Part shown: piece after piece, positions 1-10,106 of the stretch
How positions within the stretch are numbered: position 1 is the stretch's first letter
How the letters are laid out: every line of letters starts with the position of its first letter
Assembly: GCA_011799875.1 (NCBI GenBank)
Contig: CM022299.1
Coordinates: forward strand, 338,418,447-338,482,446
From: Thinopyrum elongatum
Lineage: Eukaryota; Streptophyta; Magnoliopsida; Poales; Poaceae
Reading direction: 5' to 3'
Length of the DNA stretch: 64,000 nucleotides
Program-made: the position numbers and the translations under genes
Notes under the pieces: model-generated
Database searches by the model: none
The model's input: only the letters and a program-made list of their open reading frames with translations
What the model was told of the DNA's origin: nothing

Positions 1-1
1 T

Positions 2-2497
2 GTCCGCGAAGAGGATATTCCAAAGATTGCATTCGTTACTCGTTATGGCTCCTATGAATACACCGTCTTGTCATTTGGCCTGACGAATGCTCCAGCTACG
101 TTCTCCCGCCTGATGAACTATATATTCATGGATTACCTCGACAAATTCGTCCTGGTGTATCTGGATGATATCCTAGTATATTCGAAGAATATGGAAGAAC
201 ATGCAGAACATCTTCGCCTTGTTCTGGAGAGGCTTCGAGAGCACAAGTTATATGCCAAGTACTCCAAATGTGAATTCTGGCTTTCTGAAGTGACCTACCT
301 TGGACATGTGATTTCCAAGGACGGTATTGCCGTTAACCCAGAGCGTGTTCAGGCTATCCTTGACTGGACTCCTCCGAACAATGCTAAGCAAGTCCGAAGC
401 TTTCTCGGTCTAGCCAGTTATTGCCGCCGATTCGTCGAGAACTTCTCCAAGATCGCCAAGCCCCTGACTAATCTGCTCCACAAAGGTGTTAAGTTTGAGT
501 GGACAGACAAGTATCAGGAAAGTTTCCAGACCCTCAAGGACAAGCTTACTTCTGCTCCAGTGCTTGCTCCTCCTGATTCTTGCAAGGACTTTGTCATATA
601 TTGCGATGCCTCTCGTCAGGGATTAGGCTGTGTCCTAATGCAAGAACGAAGAGTAATTGCGTATGCTTCACGTCAATTGCGTCCACATGAAGAAAATTAT
701 CCAGTGCATGATCTTGAACTTGCTACAGTGATATATGCATTGAAGTTATGGCGACATTACCTTCTGGGTAATCGGTATGAGATTTATACCGATCATCAGA
801 GTCTGAAATACTTGTTCACTCAACCGGATCTTAATCTCCGTCAGCAATGATGGTTAGAAACAATTACGGACTATGACTGCGGTATTTCATATACCCCGGG
901 CAAGGCTAACATGATGGCTGATGGCCTGAGCCGCAAGTCATATTGCAACAACCTCATGGTTAGGCGAGCTCAACCTCGTCTTTATGCAGAATTGAGTCAG
1001 CTGAATCTGCGAATTGTTCCCCAGGGTTCTCTTAATAACCTTGTGGTACAGCCAGACTTTTAGAAGGCTGTTAAGGAAGCGCAAGCCAAAGATGCTGAAA
1101 TTGACTTGATGAAGAAAGAACTTCACGTTGAGAAGTACAGGGATTTCTCGATTGCTGAAGATGGAACTTTATATTTCCAAGACCGCATTGTAGTACCTCG
1201 ATTCGAGCTTATGACAGACAAGGTCATGAAGGAGGCTCATGATACACCGCTATCTATCCATCCGAGTAGTACCAAGATGTATCGCGATCTTCGACAGAGG
1301 TATTGGTGGTCTAGAATGAAGCAGGACATTGCTCGATATGTTGCTGAATGTGACGTATGTCGTCGCGTGAAAGCAGAACATCAAAAGCCTGCTGGAATTC
1401 TTCAACCACTCCCTATTCCTTTGTGGAAGTGGGATAAAGTGAAAATGGATTTCATTACTGGTTTTCCCAAGTCTCAGAAAGGTCACGATGCTATTCTTGT
1501 CGTCGTCGGTCAACTTTCCAAGGTTGCTCATTTCCTGCCTGTCAAGGAGACTATCACTGCTAGCCAGCTAGCAGAACTGTATATCTCCAGAATCGTTTCA
1601 CTCCACGGTATTCCGAAGGAGATCAGTTTGGACCGTGGCGGTCTTTTCACGTCCAAGTTCTGGGAAAGTTTCCAAGAAGCTATGGGGACTCACATTACAT
1701 GGAGTTCAGCTTATCATCCCCAGTCCCAAGGCCAAGTCGAGCGAGTTAATCAAGTGCTTGAAGATATGCTACGCGCTTGTGTTATATCATTCGGTAAGAA
1801 GTGGGAGGAATCTCTCCCGTTTGCCAAATTCTCTTATAATAACAGTTATCAAGCCAGCTTGAAAATGGCCCCCTTCGAAGTACTTTATGGATGTAAGTGT
1901 CGAACCCCTCTGAATTGGTCAGAAACTGGGGAACGACCTCTCGTTGGACCGGACATTATTCAACACGCTGAAGAACAAGTTAGAATTGTTCGAGAAAATC
2001 TCAAGGCGGCTCAGGACCGCCAGAAGAGCAATTATGATCGCAAACGATGGGGTCTGACTTATCAACCAGGTGATCAAGCTTATCTTCATGTCACTCCGAT
2101 GAAGGGCACTCGTCGTTTCGGAATCAAGGGCAAGCTAGCTCCTCGCTATATTGGTCCTTTTCGCATAGTTGCCAGACGTGGACAAGTGCCTTATAAATTG
2201 GAGTTGCCGCCACAATTCTCTCATATTCATGATGTCTTCCACGTGTCACAGCTCTGAAAATGCTTCAAGGAATCTCCGCACCGCGCAGTGGATCACGAGA
2301 TGCTTGAATTGCAAGATGACTTATCTTATAAGGAGCATCCGATCCGCATCCTTGATGAAGCTGAACGTCGAACTCGTCAGAAGACGACCAAGTTCCTGAA
2401 AGTACAGTGGTCGAATCACACTGAAGATGAAGCCACTTGGGAACACGAGGATCATCTTCGGGAAGAATATCCCGACCTCTTTCCTTCTACCTCCTAA
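2..2497 (+). pseudogene. Ty3/gypsy chromovirus pol, 3' part (RT, RNase H, integrase, chromodomain)
   Basis: One reading frame enters from the left edge and runs to a TAA at 2495-2497. In order it shows the end of reverse transcriptase (YLDD catalytic motif near 165-180), RNase H (CDAS near 605, TDH near 790), the integrase H2C2 zinc finger (about 1245-1380), the integrase core and a C-terminal chromodomain (about 2330-2490). In the core the D, D and E positions are present, but the usual SDRG reads LDRG. The frame has three nonsense codons and no frameshift: TGA 848-850, TAG 1061-1063 and TGA 2255-2257. Comparison with the 41.7-43.2 kb and 24 kb copies shows Arg at both TGA sites and Glu at the TAG site. 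A chromodomain after integrase places it among chromoviruses (Tekay-like by inference). It cannot make a full polyprotein. Confidence 0.93.
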
Positions 2498-4629
2498 ATT
2501 CTCGGGACGAGAATTTCTTTTAGAGGACGAGAACTTGTAACACCCCTGTGTATTAGTCACTATGATCTATTGCTAAAAATGCCAAGTCATATCATTTGCA
2601 GTGCTTAAACATAGTGGTTAACCAAAGCAATTCAACTCCATTCTGAAAATCAACTCAAATTCAAAAGTGCAAAATAAATTTGCTCAAACACTGTTGAAAA
2701 AATGTTCACTAAATAGCAAATATTCCAGAAGCACTCATAAAAATATAAACAATGGAATTGGAACTAGTTAAATGGTTCAAACCACATGAAACAGCACCAA
2801 AACAGAATTATTTAACCTAATTAAATTCATTTCAAATTCAAATGAAATCCAAATTCACCCAAACCTGTTTTTGGTGACAAGGAATATTGCATTGTAATAT
2901 TTGGGCCTAATCTCATATTTTACAAAAGTGCAAAAGTGTCCTAACTAATACAAAACAGAAAAGAAATAAAAGAAAAACACAAAACAGAAAACAGAAAAAC
3001 ATAACGAGGCACTGTGCACAGTGCCCCGAAACGGCCCACCTGGCCCAACTCCTTCTCTCTCCCTCGCGTGTCACCTCCCCCATGGCTGAGCGTGCGCGGA
3101 CCGGCGGGCGCGCGACACCGCGGCAGCCACCGACGCCGCCGATAGCAGGGGGGTAAGGATGAGGCCAGTGCACTCCCCCTGGCTCTCTCTGTCATTCTCC
3201 CCTTCTCCTCTCGGTCTCTCCACCCCTCCCTTCTCCTCTCAGATCCAACGCCGAGCGCCGTCGTCGCCGCGTTTCCGTCGATGTCGCGGCCACCGCGATC
3301 ACCTCGGACTACCGTGATGCCGTAGAGCTCCGTCCTCGCCTTCTTCATCGACCGGTGGCCTCAGCTGGAGCTAGGAGGCCCTGTAGCTGCCGGACGCCGC
3401 CGCCCCTTTCTTCTCCGACTCCGGTGCCCGCCGACGAATTCGAGCTCCTCTGCTGCTACTAATCCGTCGAGGGTTTTCCGTAACCGCTCGGTGAGCCTCC
3501 TCTCCCCTCCTCTTCTCTCCCGAGCCGCCGAGCTCCTCGATAGCGAGCTCGATGCCTAGCCGCGCTCCGACCGCCGAGGTACCTCGCCGTCCGGCCACTT
3601 CCGTCCGTCTCCGGGGCCGCGCTTTAGCTCGGTTCGACGCCGCACCTCGCGCTGGTTCGTAATCGACCGAAAGCACGCGCTAGAACTCACCGTAGCCACG
3701 TGCTCGATATCACCCAAAGCTCCTCACCGCAACGGCTCAACGCCGGCGCATCTCCGGCCATCCCCGAGTCGCCACACTAGCCCAGTTGGATGTGGCTCAG
3801 TCTCCGCATTCGAACGCAACTGAAAACGTGCGAAACGGCGCACCACAGTGATTTTCCGACGCTCTCCGGCGAGCGCGCCACCGCGGAGAGCTCGCCGGAG
3901 CAATTCCGGCGGCCCCGCCAGCGTGGTAAGGCATGGGGTCCACCCTGGGACACTGCCAGTGGGCCCCGGACCCCACTTTGACCTCGTTGACCAGGGTCAA
4001 CGCGCGGCCGCTGACATGTGGCCCCGTTGCTATTTAGTTTAATTAAAATGTTTTAAATAAATAAAATTAATTAGCTAGTCTAATATCTCACTAACACCCG
4101 GGGACCACACCCCCTAATTAGCTTAGATAGTTTAGTTTAATCCACTGTTAGTCTTAACAGAGGCTGACATGTGGATCCCACTGGACCTACATGTCAGGTT
4201 TGACCTGGTCAGACGACCAGTTGACCTGCGATGTCAGCATTACCTCATGCTGACATCATAATTCAATTCTGTTAATAAAAATAATTCCAAAAAATCATTT
4301 AAACTTCGAAAATTCGTAACTTTTAAACCGTAGCTCGGATTGAAAAACTTAAAACATGAAACTTGCTCAGAATGACGAGACGAATCTGATCGTGTCGTCT
4401 GTTTCCATGCCGGAACCCCCTACGTAGGAGAACTCGCAACTCTGAACCTGATTCCGATAGAGGAATAGTGCATAATCACCGGTAAATAAATCCCACCTTA
4501 ATCCTATAATAACTAAAATGACTTAGACATACTTCAGGCAACCCTGCACTGCATCATAGTCGTAGCATGCCCTGTATTGCATCGTTGCTGTGTATTTACT
4601 TGTTTCCTCCCCCTGTTCTCTCTCGGTAG

Positions 4630-4730
4630 ACCCCGACGTCGACGTAGCTCCCGAGGTCAACGCTGCTCAGGAGCCCGACGACACAGTCGACGACCTTGCC
4701 CTTGCCGTCGAGCAGACAGACAAGCACCCC
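4630..4730 (+). other. Acidic exon-like block inside the LTR
   Basis: A pyrimidine-rich stretch ending in TAG (AG at 4628-4629) precedes an open segment coding an Asp/Glu/Ala-rich peptide with the pattern PDxDxxPE, then DTVDDLALA. Equivalent open segments with the same acceptor are at 26616-26718 (+), 36740-36839 (-), 38880-38975 (-) and 45485-45580 (-). Copies differ by substitutions but keep the frame over about 33 codons. The 3' splice donor is not clear, so the right end is approximate. Confidence 0.5.
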
Positions 4731-6314
4731 ATTTTGAGCATTCCGATATCGCCCACTCTCTTCTCTCTTATGCTTGCATTAGAAGTTACTGCTGCTATTG
4801 TTGTCCTATATCTGCTGCATAGCCTGTTTAATTGTAGCCTACTGTTGATACCTGCCTGCTATCCTAAACTGTTTAGTATAGGATGGGTAGAGCCCTATCA
4901 GAGACCCACTTGTCCCGACTGCCCCGCTGGATTCTCAGAAGACTCGAGCAACGGGATCGAAGACCAGACCCTGGCACCGCACGTCACTTCCCCCTTAAAT
5001 TGCTCGACACTACTGGGTTACTATCGAGTGCCGAGGGTGATACCTCGTCAGCACTTCTGATGATAACCTTGTAGGTTAGTTAATCGGTCGTGGTAAGCGA
5101 GGGTGATTCCTCCTACACCACCCTCGGTAATGACATCGTCGTGCAACACTTCAAGTGTGGACCTCGAGTGTGATTCCTCCTTCGTTCACCTTGACGATAA
5201 CAACATGTGGAATTCCATCGAGGGTGATTCCTCAGGGTTCCCTTTGGTGTCAGACACACGGAGACTTTGGTTACTATGACTGAACACTGAACCATGATAC
5301 TAAAGACGGGTCGGCCCTGAGGGGTACCCGCGCGAGCATGAATGCGAAGTGATGTGGAGTCGTGTTGACCTGAGAGGTGCCCGCGAGAAAACTACGAGGC
5401 GTGGCCGGGCATTCTTAGCTCTTGCCGCAAGTCCTCAAGACGGGGTGACGGGGTCACATCGATCGTGAGTCTCTGCTCGTTACCGCGCGCTCCTAATCCA
5501 CTAACGGTTTGGATATTTGATCTGAGGGGCCTCTGGCCTGATAACACTAACCATCACGTGGGCATAGTATGGGCGTTCGGTGTCGTATACTTCAGCCGAA
5601 GCTTAATGGACGTCAGCGACTGAGCGGCGCGCGCTGGATTGGACTAGTTACGCAACCGCGCTTGTATTAAGGGGTTGCTAGGTCTGCTTCCGGCCGCCCA
5701 CGCAACGCGCAGGAGTTCCCGGGGCGAAGGCCCAAGACCCCTGGGGGCATAGGTTAGTCCGGCGTGCTGACCTCTCTGTTAAGTATTTGGTCGGGTTGCG
5801 GCGTGTTGCTTAGCCGAGGCCGGGCATGACCCAGAAAAGTGTGTCCGGCCGGAGTTAAGCGAGCGTGGTGGGTAAGTTGGTGCACCCCTGCAGGAAAGAA
5901 TTAATCTATCGATAGCCTGTCCTACGGTAACGGACACTCGAAGTTGTATCCCGATCGGTACAACTAGAACTGATGACTTGAGATTAAATGGATAGTATGG
6001 CTCTGGGATTGCTTTCTCACAGGGAGTCGAGGAAGGATCTCTGGCCGAGGTTAATGATACTACAACTACTTTACATTATGTTAATCTGCACTCTTCTAAT
6101 GCTGCAAGACCGATGAAAATGCTTGAAGATGCTAGTCTACGATAGGACTAGGCTCTTCCCTCTATTCTGGCATTTCTGCAGCCCAGTCCACATATACAGT
6201 CCTCCTTTGAAAATGTTGCATATGTAGTGTAGATCCTTGCTTGCTGAGTACTTCGGATGAGTACTCACGTTTGCTTTACTTTCTTTTTCCCCCATATCCA
6301 TATGTCGCCACCAG

Positions 6315-6418
6315 ATGACAGAGCCCCTGAGATAGCTGCCCCCGTCGACGACTACGGCTACTACTACTACCCTCCCGGCGAGTACTACTACGAGGAGCCG
6401 ACTGACGACCAGGAGTAG
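6315..6418 (+). other. Tyr-rich terminal exon-like block inside the LTR
   Basis: A T/C-rich tract and CCAG precede an open segment with a run of Tyr codons that ends in the peptide DDQE and a TAG at 6416-6418. Matching blocks with the same acceptor and ending are at 28220-28314 (+), 35122-35216 (-), and from 37257 and 43862 (-). The minus-strand copies have an in-frame TGA near the block start but keep the Tyr-rich end. The LTR tail with AATATAAA-like sequence lies about 180 bases downstream and could serve as a poly(A) region. Function unknown. Confidence 0.5.
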
Positions 6419-6760
6419 GATTCGGAGGGTCCTAGGCAGGAGGCCTACGCCTTTCGATCGTAGTATTTTATTTTGTCCTGCCTTCCTAAAAGGCTTATCT
6501 CTATTCCTGTAATATATCTGTACCCAGATATCTGATGCTTCCGCTGACACTTGTATGCCATCGAGCTATGTATTCGAGCCCTCGAGGCTCTAGCTTGTAA
6601 TATAAAGCTTGTATGACTTTATTTATGTTTTAGAGTTGTGTTGTGATATCTTCAAGTGAGTCCTTAGGCTTGATCGTGTGCATTAGCGTGTGTGGTTAGT
6701 GCACGATTAAGCCGGGGTCGTCACACTAAGCACATCTATTTACACTATGAAGCAACATAC

Positions 6761-7060
6761 CTTCTCCTCAGCACACGCAAGAAAACACATGCCAGTGTCC
6801 AAGGACTCAAAAGCAACTAGCCTGACGCAATGTTGCAACGAGAAGACAAATCATGAGCAATGTCACTCCATTCATAGCAAGGGATAGTCCTAAGAAGCTA
6901 AACAACACAGAAATTGCACAAATCAACGACCTGGTTAAAATCCCCAATTAAAGAACCCTAACCCTAAACAGGCGAGGCAAATACACATAAAGGACCGTAC
7001 ATGGCTAGTCACTGATTCGCCGTCCGAAGAAGAACTGGACTGGTCGCTCCAAGAAACCAT
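6761..7060 (-). pseudogene. 5' fragment of a GRF-zinc-finger-like gene
   Basis: On the minus strand an ATG at 7060 starts 20 codons (Met-Val-Ser-Trp, then a Ser run) ending at 7001 before a GTACGG donor. A second exon-like segment, about 6816-6761, contains FESLDTG and FLACAEE and ends before a GTATG donor. This pattern resembles the GRF-type zinc finger families common in Triticeae; that is recognition from memory. The phase between the two pieces does not fit simply, so an exon may be missing. The 3' part is lost where the chromovirus LTR ends at 6725, which suggests the retrotransposon landed in this locus. Confidence 0.35.
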
Positions 7061-7933
7061 GGCGGCGAGTCGATAGTCGCGGTGGCGGCGCGGTCGCAGT
7101 CGAGAGAGAGGACGAGCGAGCGGGATGAACTGGTCTGGTCCGAACAGTTGATCAGCGCGGGTCACTTAAACACGGCTCGGGAACGGCCGTGTGTCGCCGT
7201 CTAACGGCGTCCGTCAACCCACGCCACGTCATCCCAATAGGCGGGACCCATCTGTTAGTTTCGCTGTTTTCACGGCCAAGTCAGAGCGTCAATGCTCCGC
7301 GTTACACAGTAGGCACAGAGCCAGTGTTTTTTTTGGTTTGTGCCCTGACTCAAATCTAGTATCATATTGTTACTTTAACTTCAAGTGTGATGCTTTTGGG
7401 TAAATAACTCCATGTTCTACGACCCGCGCATTTAGGCTTTATTACGCGCGTGGAATTATCCGCTAATGGGACGACCAAAACACTCGTTACAACAGCAAAA
7501 AACCAACAAAGGAAGCAATTTAAACAAATACTATCACCAGAACGAGCAAGCAGCCACGCATATAGACCGAAAAGCATGGGTCAGACGAGGGACAGGGCTG
7601 GAGATCTCTCACTCGATCGCCACGAGGAATATGACAGGATTTCGGGATCAATTCATCTGGCAAATATTGCACGCACGTACATGCAATCTGGTCCTCCTAT
7701 GTACATGGGGTTTGCTATTTATGCGATCACATCATCCCACCACTTGGGCCCTATGAGCCGACCTAGAAATGGGAAACAAAAAGATGGGCTCACATGTTTC
7801 TGCTACTTTGCCCTCTCGGCTCTCGGCCAGCCGCTGCTAATGATCTTTTTGTCTGTCATAGTCGGATGACTCGGATCGGACACAGAGTGTCAACATGAAA
7901 TGAGACTCAAAGTTTGATACGGTTCAAGCTTTA
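7061..7933. other. Unassigned stretch
   Basis: Upstream flank of the GRF-like fragment and unclassified DNA up to the Harbinger-like element. The overlapping ORFs at 7191-7869 lack recognisable domains or splice structure. I see no gene here. Confidence 0.5.
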
Positions 7934-9709
7934 GGGCAACCCCAACGCACGACTTAAAATGGAAGTCCATTTCGTCCATTTTTTGCAGAAAAACGGACAC
8001 GCCCCTTCACTTGCGGTCGTGCTGCCATCGATGTGTCCAACCGGCACGCCTTGTCTCAAACCGTCCGGATTTGTGGACTTAGATTTTTTGCTAAAAAAAA
8101 CAAAATAAACTTGCAAATAATACGAAAACATAAATATAAACATAAACGTCCACACATCTATAGTACCCAAATTCAACACAGGTCTTAATTAAACTAGAAC
8201 TTAATTAAAGACATAAAAACGTAGATATAGGCCCGTCGCCGGTGGCCGCCGTCGTCTTCAGGAGCCGCCGGCCTACTCGTTGTCGTCGTTGGTGAGGTCG
8301 ACGTAGGGAGGTGGCTGCCAAAGGTGGGCTGGTGGCCCCTGCCAGACCGGAGGCGCCGGCGCGCCTGCACCACCTTCTCCCGTGGCTCCTGCTCCTGCTC
8401 CGGTGGCCGCGGCGGCGTGGCTAACAATGGGCCGACACCCACCGAGTCGGCCATCTCCGGCGCCGAGCACGACCAGCTCCACCGCTGGCCTACCAGACGA
8501 GGGTTCCACGCGGCGACGGGCGGCTCCTCCAAGACCTCCTCCTGCACCTCCTCCTTGACGTCGAGGTCCAGCTCCGGGATGGCCACGTCGCCGGCCGCAG
8601 AGAGGGCCAACGCGGTTTGCAGGACATCCCATTGCCGCTCGTCATAGGTGGCCATGGAGTCCTCCATGACCCGCCTAATGAGGCGGGCCTCCTCCTCCTC
8701 GGTCATGGGCGGCGGCGGTGGCGGGGACGGAGAAAGGCGTTGGCATGATGCCGCGCACACGCCTACGACCCCGCGTTTGGTGAGGGCTGTCAGCACGAGG
8801 AGGACGCGGGCGGCGCGGGCTAGGAGGACGACCGGCAAAAAAAGATTGCCGCTGCAGGTCGTGCTCGTCGTGGAGCCACGTATCCCACAACGGTGAATCC
8901 ATGGCGTACCTGGGGTCATCCAGCAGATCCGGTGGCAGGCGGGCGCGGCGTCGGTTGATCTCTGCGCGGCAGCCGCGGCCGCTCACGGGCCCTGGTGGGA
9001 TGGGCACGCGGTTGGCGGAGAGATGCCAGTTGTTCGGCAGGTGGACATCTGCCCACGGCAATGGCGTTGCGCTCTCCCAATAGCACAGGCAGATGTCGAC
9101 GTGGATGTACGGCCTGTCCCGGTGCCCGGCCGCCGCCGGCACGATCTCGAAAGCTGGTGGAGCAGGTGGTGCGGGCGGAGAAGGTGGTGCGGGCGGCACG
9201 GACCTGCTGGGGCGGCGTCAACCTAGCCTCGTGGTCGTGCTTCCCCTTGTTGGTCCAATGCCAGCCCATGGGGCCGGCGGGGAGGTGGGCGAGTGGGGTG
9301 CGACGACGGTGGCTAGGGTTTGCTCATGTCGGGGCTCGAGGAGACAGGCCGGCTAGGAAGTGGAAGCTATGGACTGGCCGGTCCACGGCTTCCACATTGA
9401 GGACGACGACCCTCTGCCCGTGTGAATGACAGCCGGGGCCCGCCGCCCGTGCGCATTTATTTTGGGCGATGGCGGTAGGTGGACGGCCGCCACGCGTCCC
9501 CGAGGTGGACGACGAGCAAGCATGGGCCCGTCCGTTCGACGTCCGTGTGGACGCAAACCAGGCACATGTTTACGCCAGAAATGGGACGAGCCGGACGCCA
9601 AACGGACAAAATTTGAGAATGCGGCCGCGGGTTGGGCCGTGTCGTCTGTCCGTTTTAGCTCAAACGGACAAAAATCGGTCGCCGGATAGCTTGTAGTTTG
9701 GAATTGCCC
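7934..9709. mobile_element. Non-autonomous PIF/Harbinger-like DNA transposon
   Basis: The left end reads GGGCAACCCCAA and the right end, read inward, GGGCAATTCCAA. Both are flanked by TTA (7931-7933 and 9710-9712). A 3-bp TTA duplication with short GGGC-starting inverted ends is typical of PIF/Harbinger. The inner termini contain several copies of an ACGGAC-type motif. The interior is GC-rich and holds minus-strand passenger ORFs rather than a recognisable transposase. Confidence 0.6.
8194..9199 (-). pseudogene. Passenger ORFs of the Harbinger-like element
   Basis: Two minus-strand reading frames overlap. The first (9199-8675) has a Pro/Ala-rich start, then a segment with WHLSANRVPIPP and LPPDLLDDP. 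The second (8919-8194) contains TEEEEARLIRRVMEDSM and a tail with VAAWNPRLVGQ. Together they look like one protein split by a frameshift near 8700. I recognise the style from repeat-associated hypothetical proteins of Triticeae. No DDE transposase motif or Myb domain is evident. Function unknown. Confidence 0.4.
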
Positions 9710-9712
9710 TTA

Positions 9713-10106
9713 CAATGGCAAACACAAAATCGGTCGCCGGATAGCTTGTAGTTGGCTTACCGTTGGACATGCTGAATTCATTGGTTTCTCCTGTTTAGAG
9801 CAGCAGCAGTTCGATTCCAGCGGAAACGAAACCAGGCACCAATGACATGGTAAATTTCAGAGCCCGTGTGACGGAAATTTTGCAAAAACACAATAGAATT
9901 GCAACAATGGTTGAATTTCCACACCGGCTCACCTAGCCTTCCAGGCCAGTTGTCAAAATTTGCTTACATTACAAACTAACCAGCACCTTGATGCTGCTCA
10001 CTGTTACAAACTTGGAAGAAATCGTCAATCGTTCCTTCATCATTATTTCTGCTCAACGTAACCAGTCTCCTCCTGCCTGTGGCTTCTTCAAAGAAGGTTG
10101 ACCGGT
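9713..10106 (-). other. Probable 3' UTR and downstream flank of the NTT gene
   Basis: Non-coding sequence between the Harbinger-like element and the NTT stop codon. The part nearest the gene is likely its 3' UTR; no transcript evidence is available. A copy of a roughly 28-base segment from inside the transposon end lies at about 9727-9755. Confidence 0.4.

Larger units (their letters stand above)
2536..6725 (+). mobile_element. 3' LTR (4190 bp) of the chromovirus at the left edge
   Basis: The LTR begins TGTAACACCCC directly after a purine-rich tract (about 2515-2535) that follows pol, and ends CGTCACA. The same ends and internal order recur at 24522-28617 and, inverted, in 36955-41075 and 43561-47570. 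Inside are an AT-rich head, a GC-rich block at about 3030-3970, AT-rich DNA, two conserved exon-like blocks (listed separately) and a tail resembling a poly(A) region at about 6595-6640. The 5' LTR lies outside the window, so the target duplication cannot be checked. The right flank starts CTAAG. Most long ORFs in the GC-rich block are composition artefacts. Confidence 0.92.

Noticed and set aside
4590..5060. A 156-residue ORF with hydrophobic stretch in the first LTR as a membrane protein
   Set aside because: Only the acidic part is conserved in other copies; the hydrophobic continuation is interrupted by stops in the 26.7-kb copy.
8324..9696. Plus-strand ORFs opposite the Harbinger passenger genes
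   Set aside because: GC-rich shadow frames of the minus-strand ORFs with no recognisable pattern.
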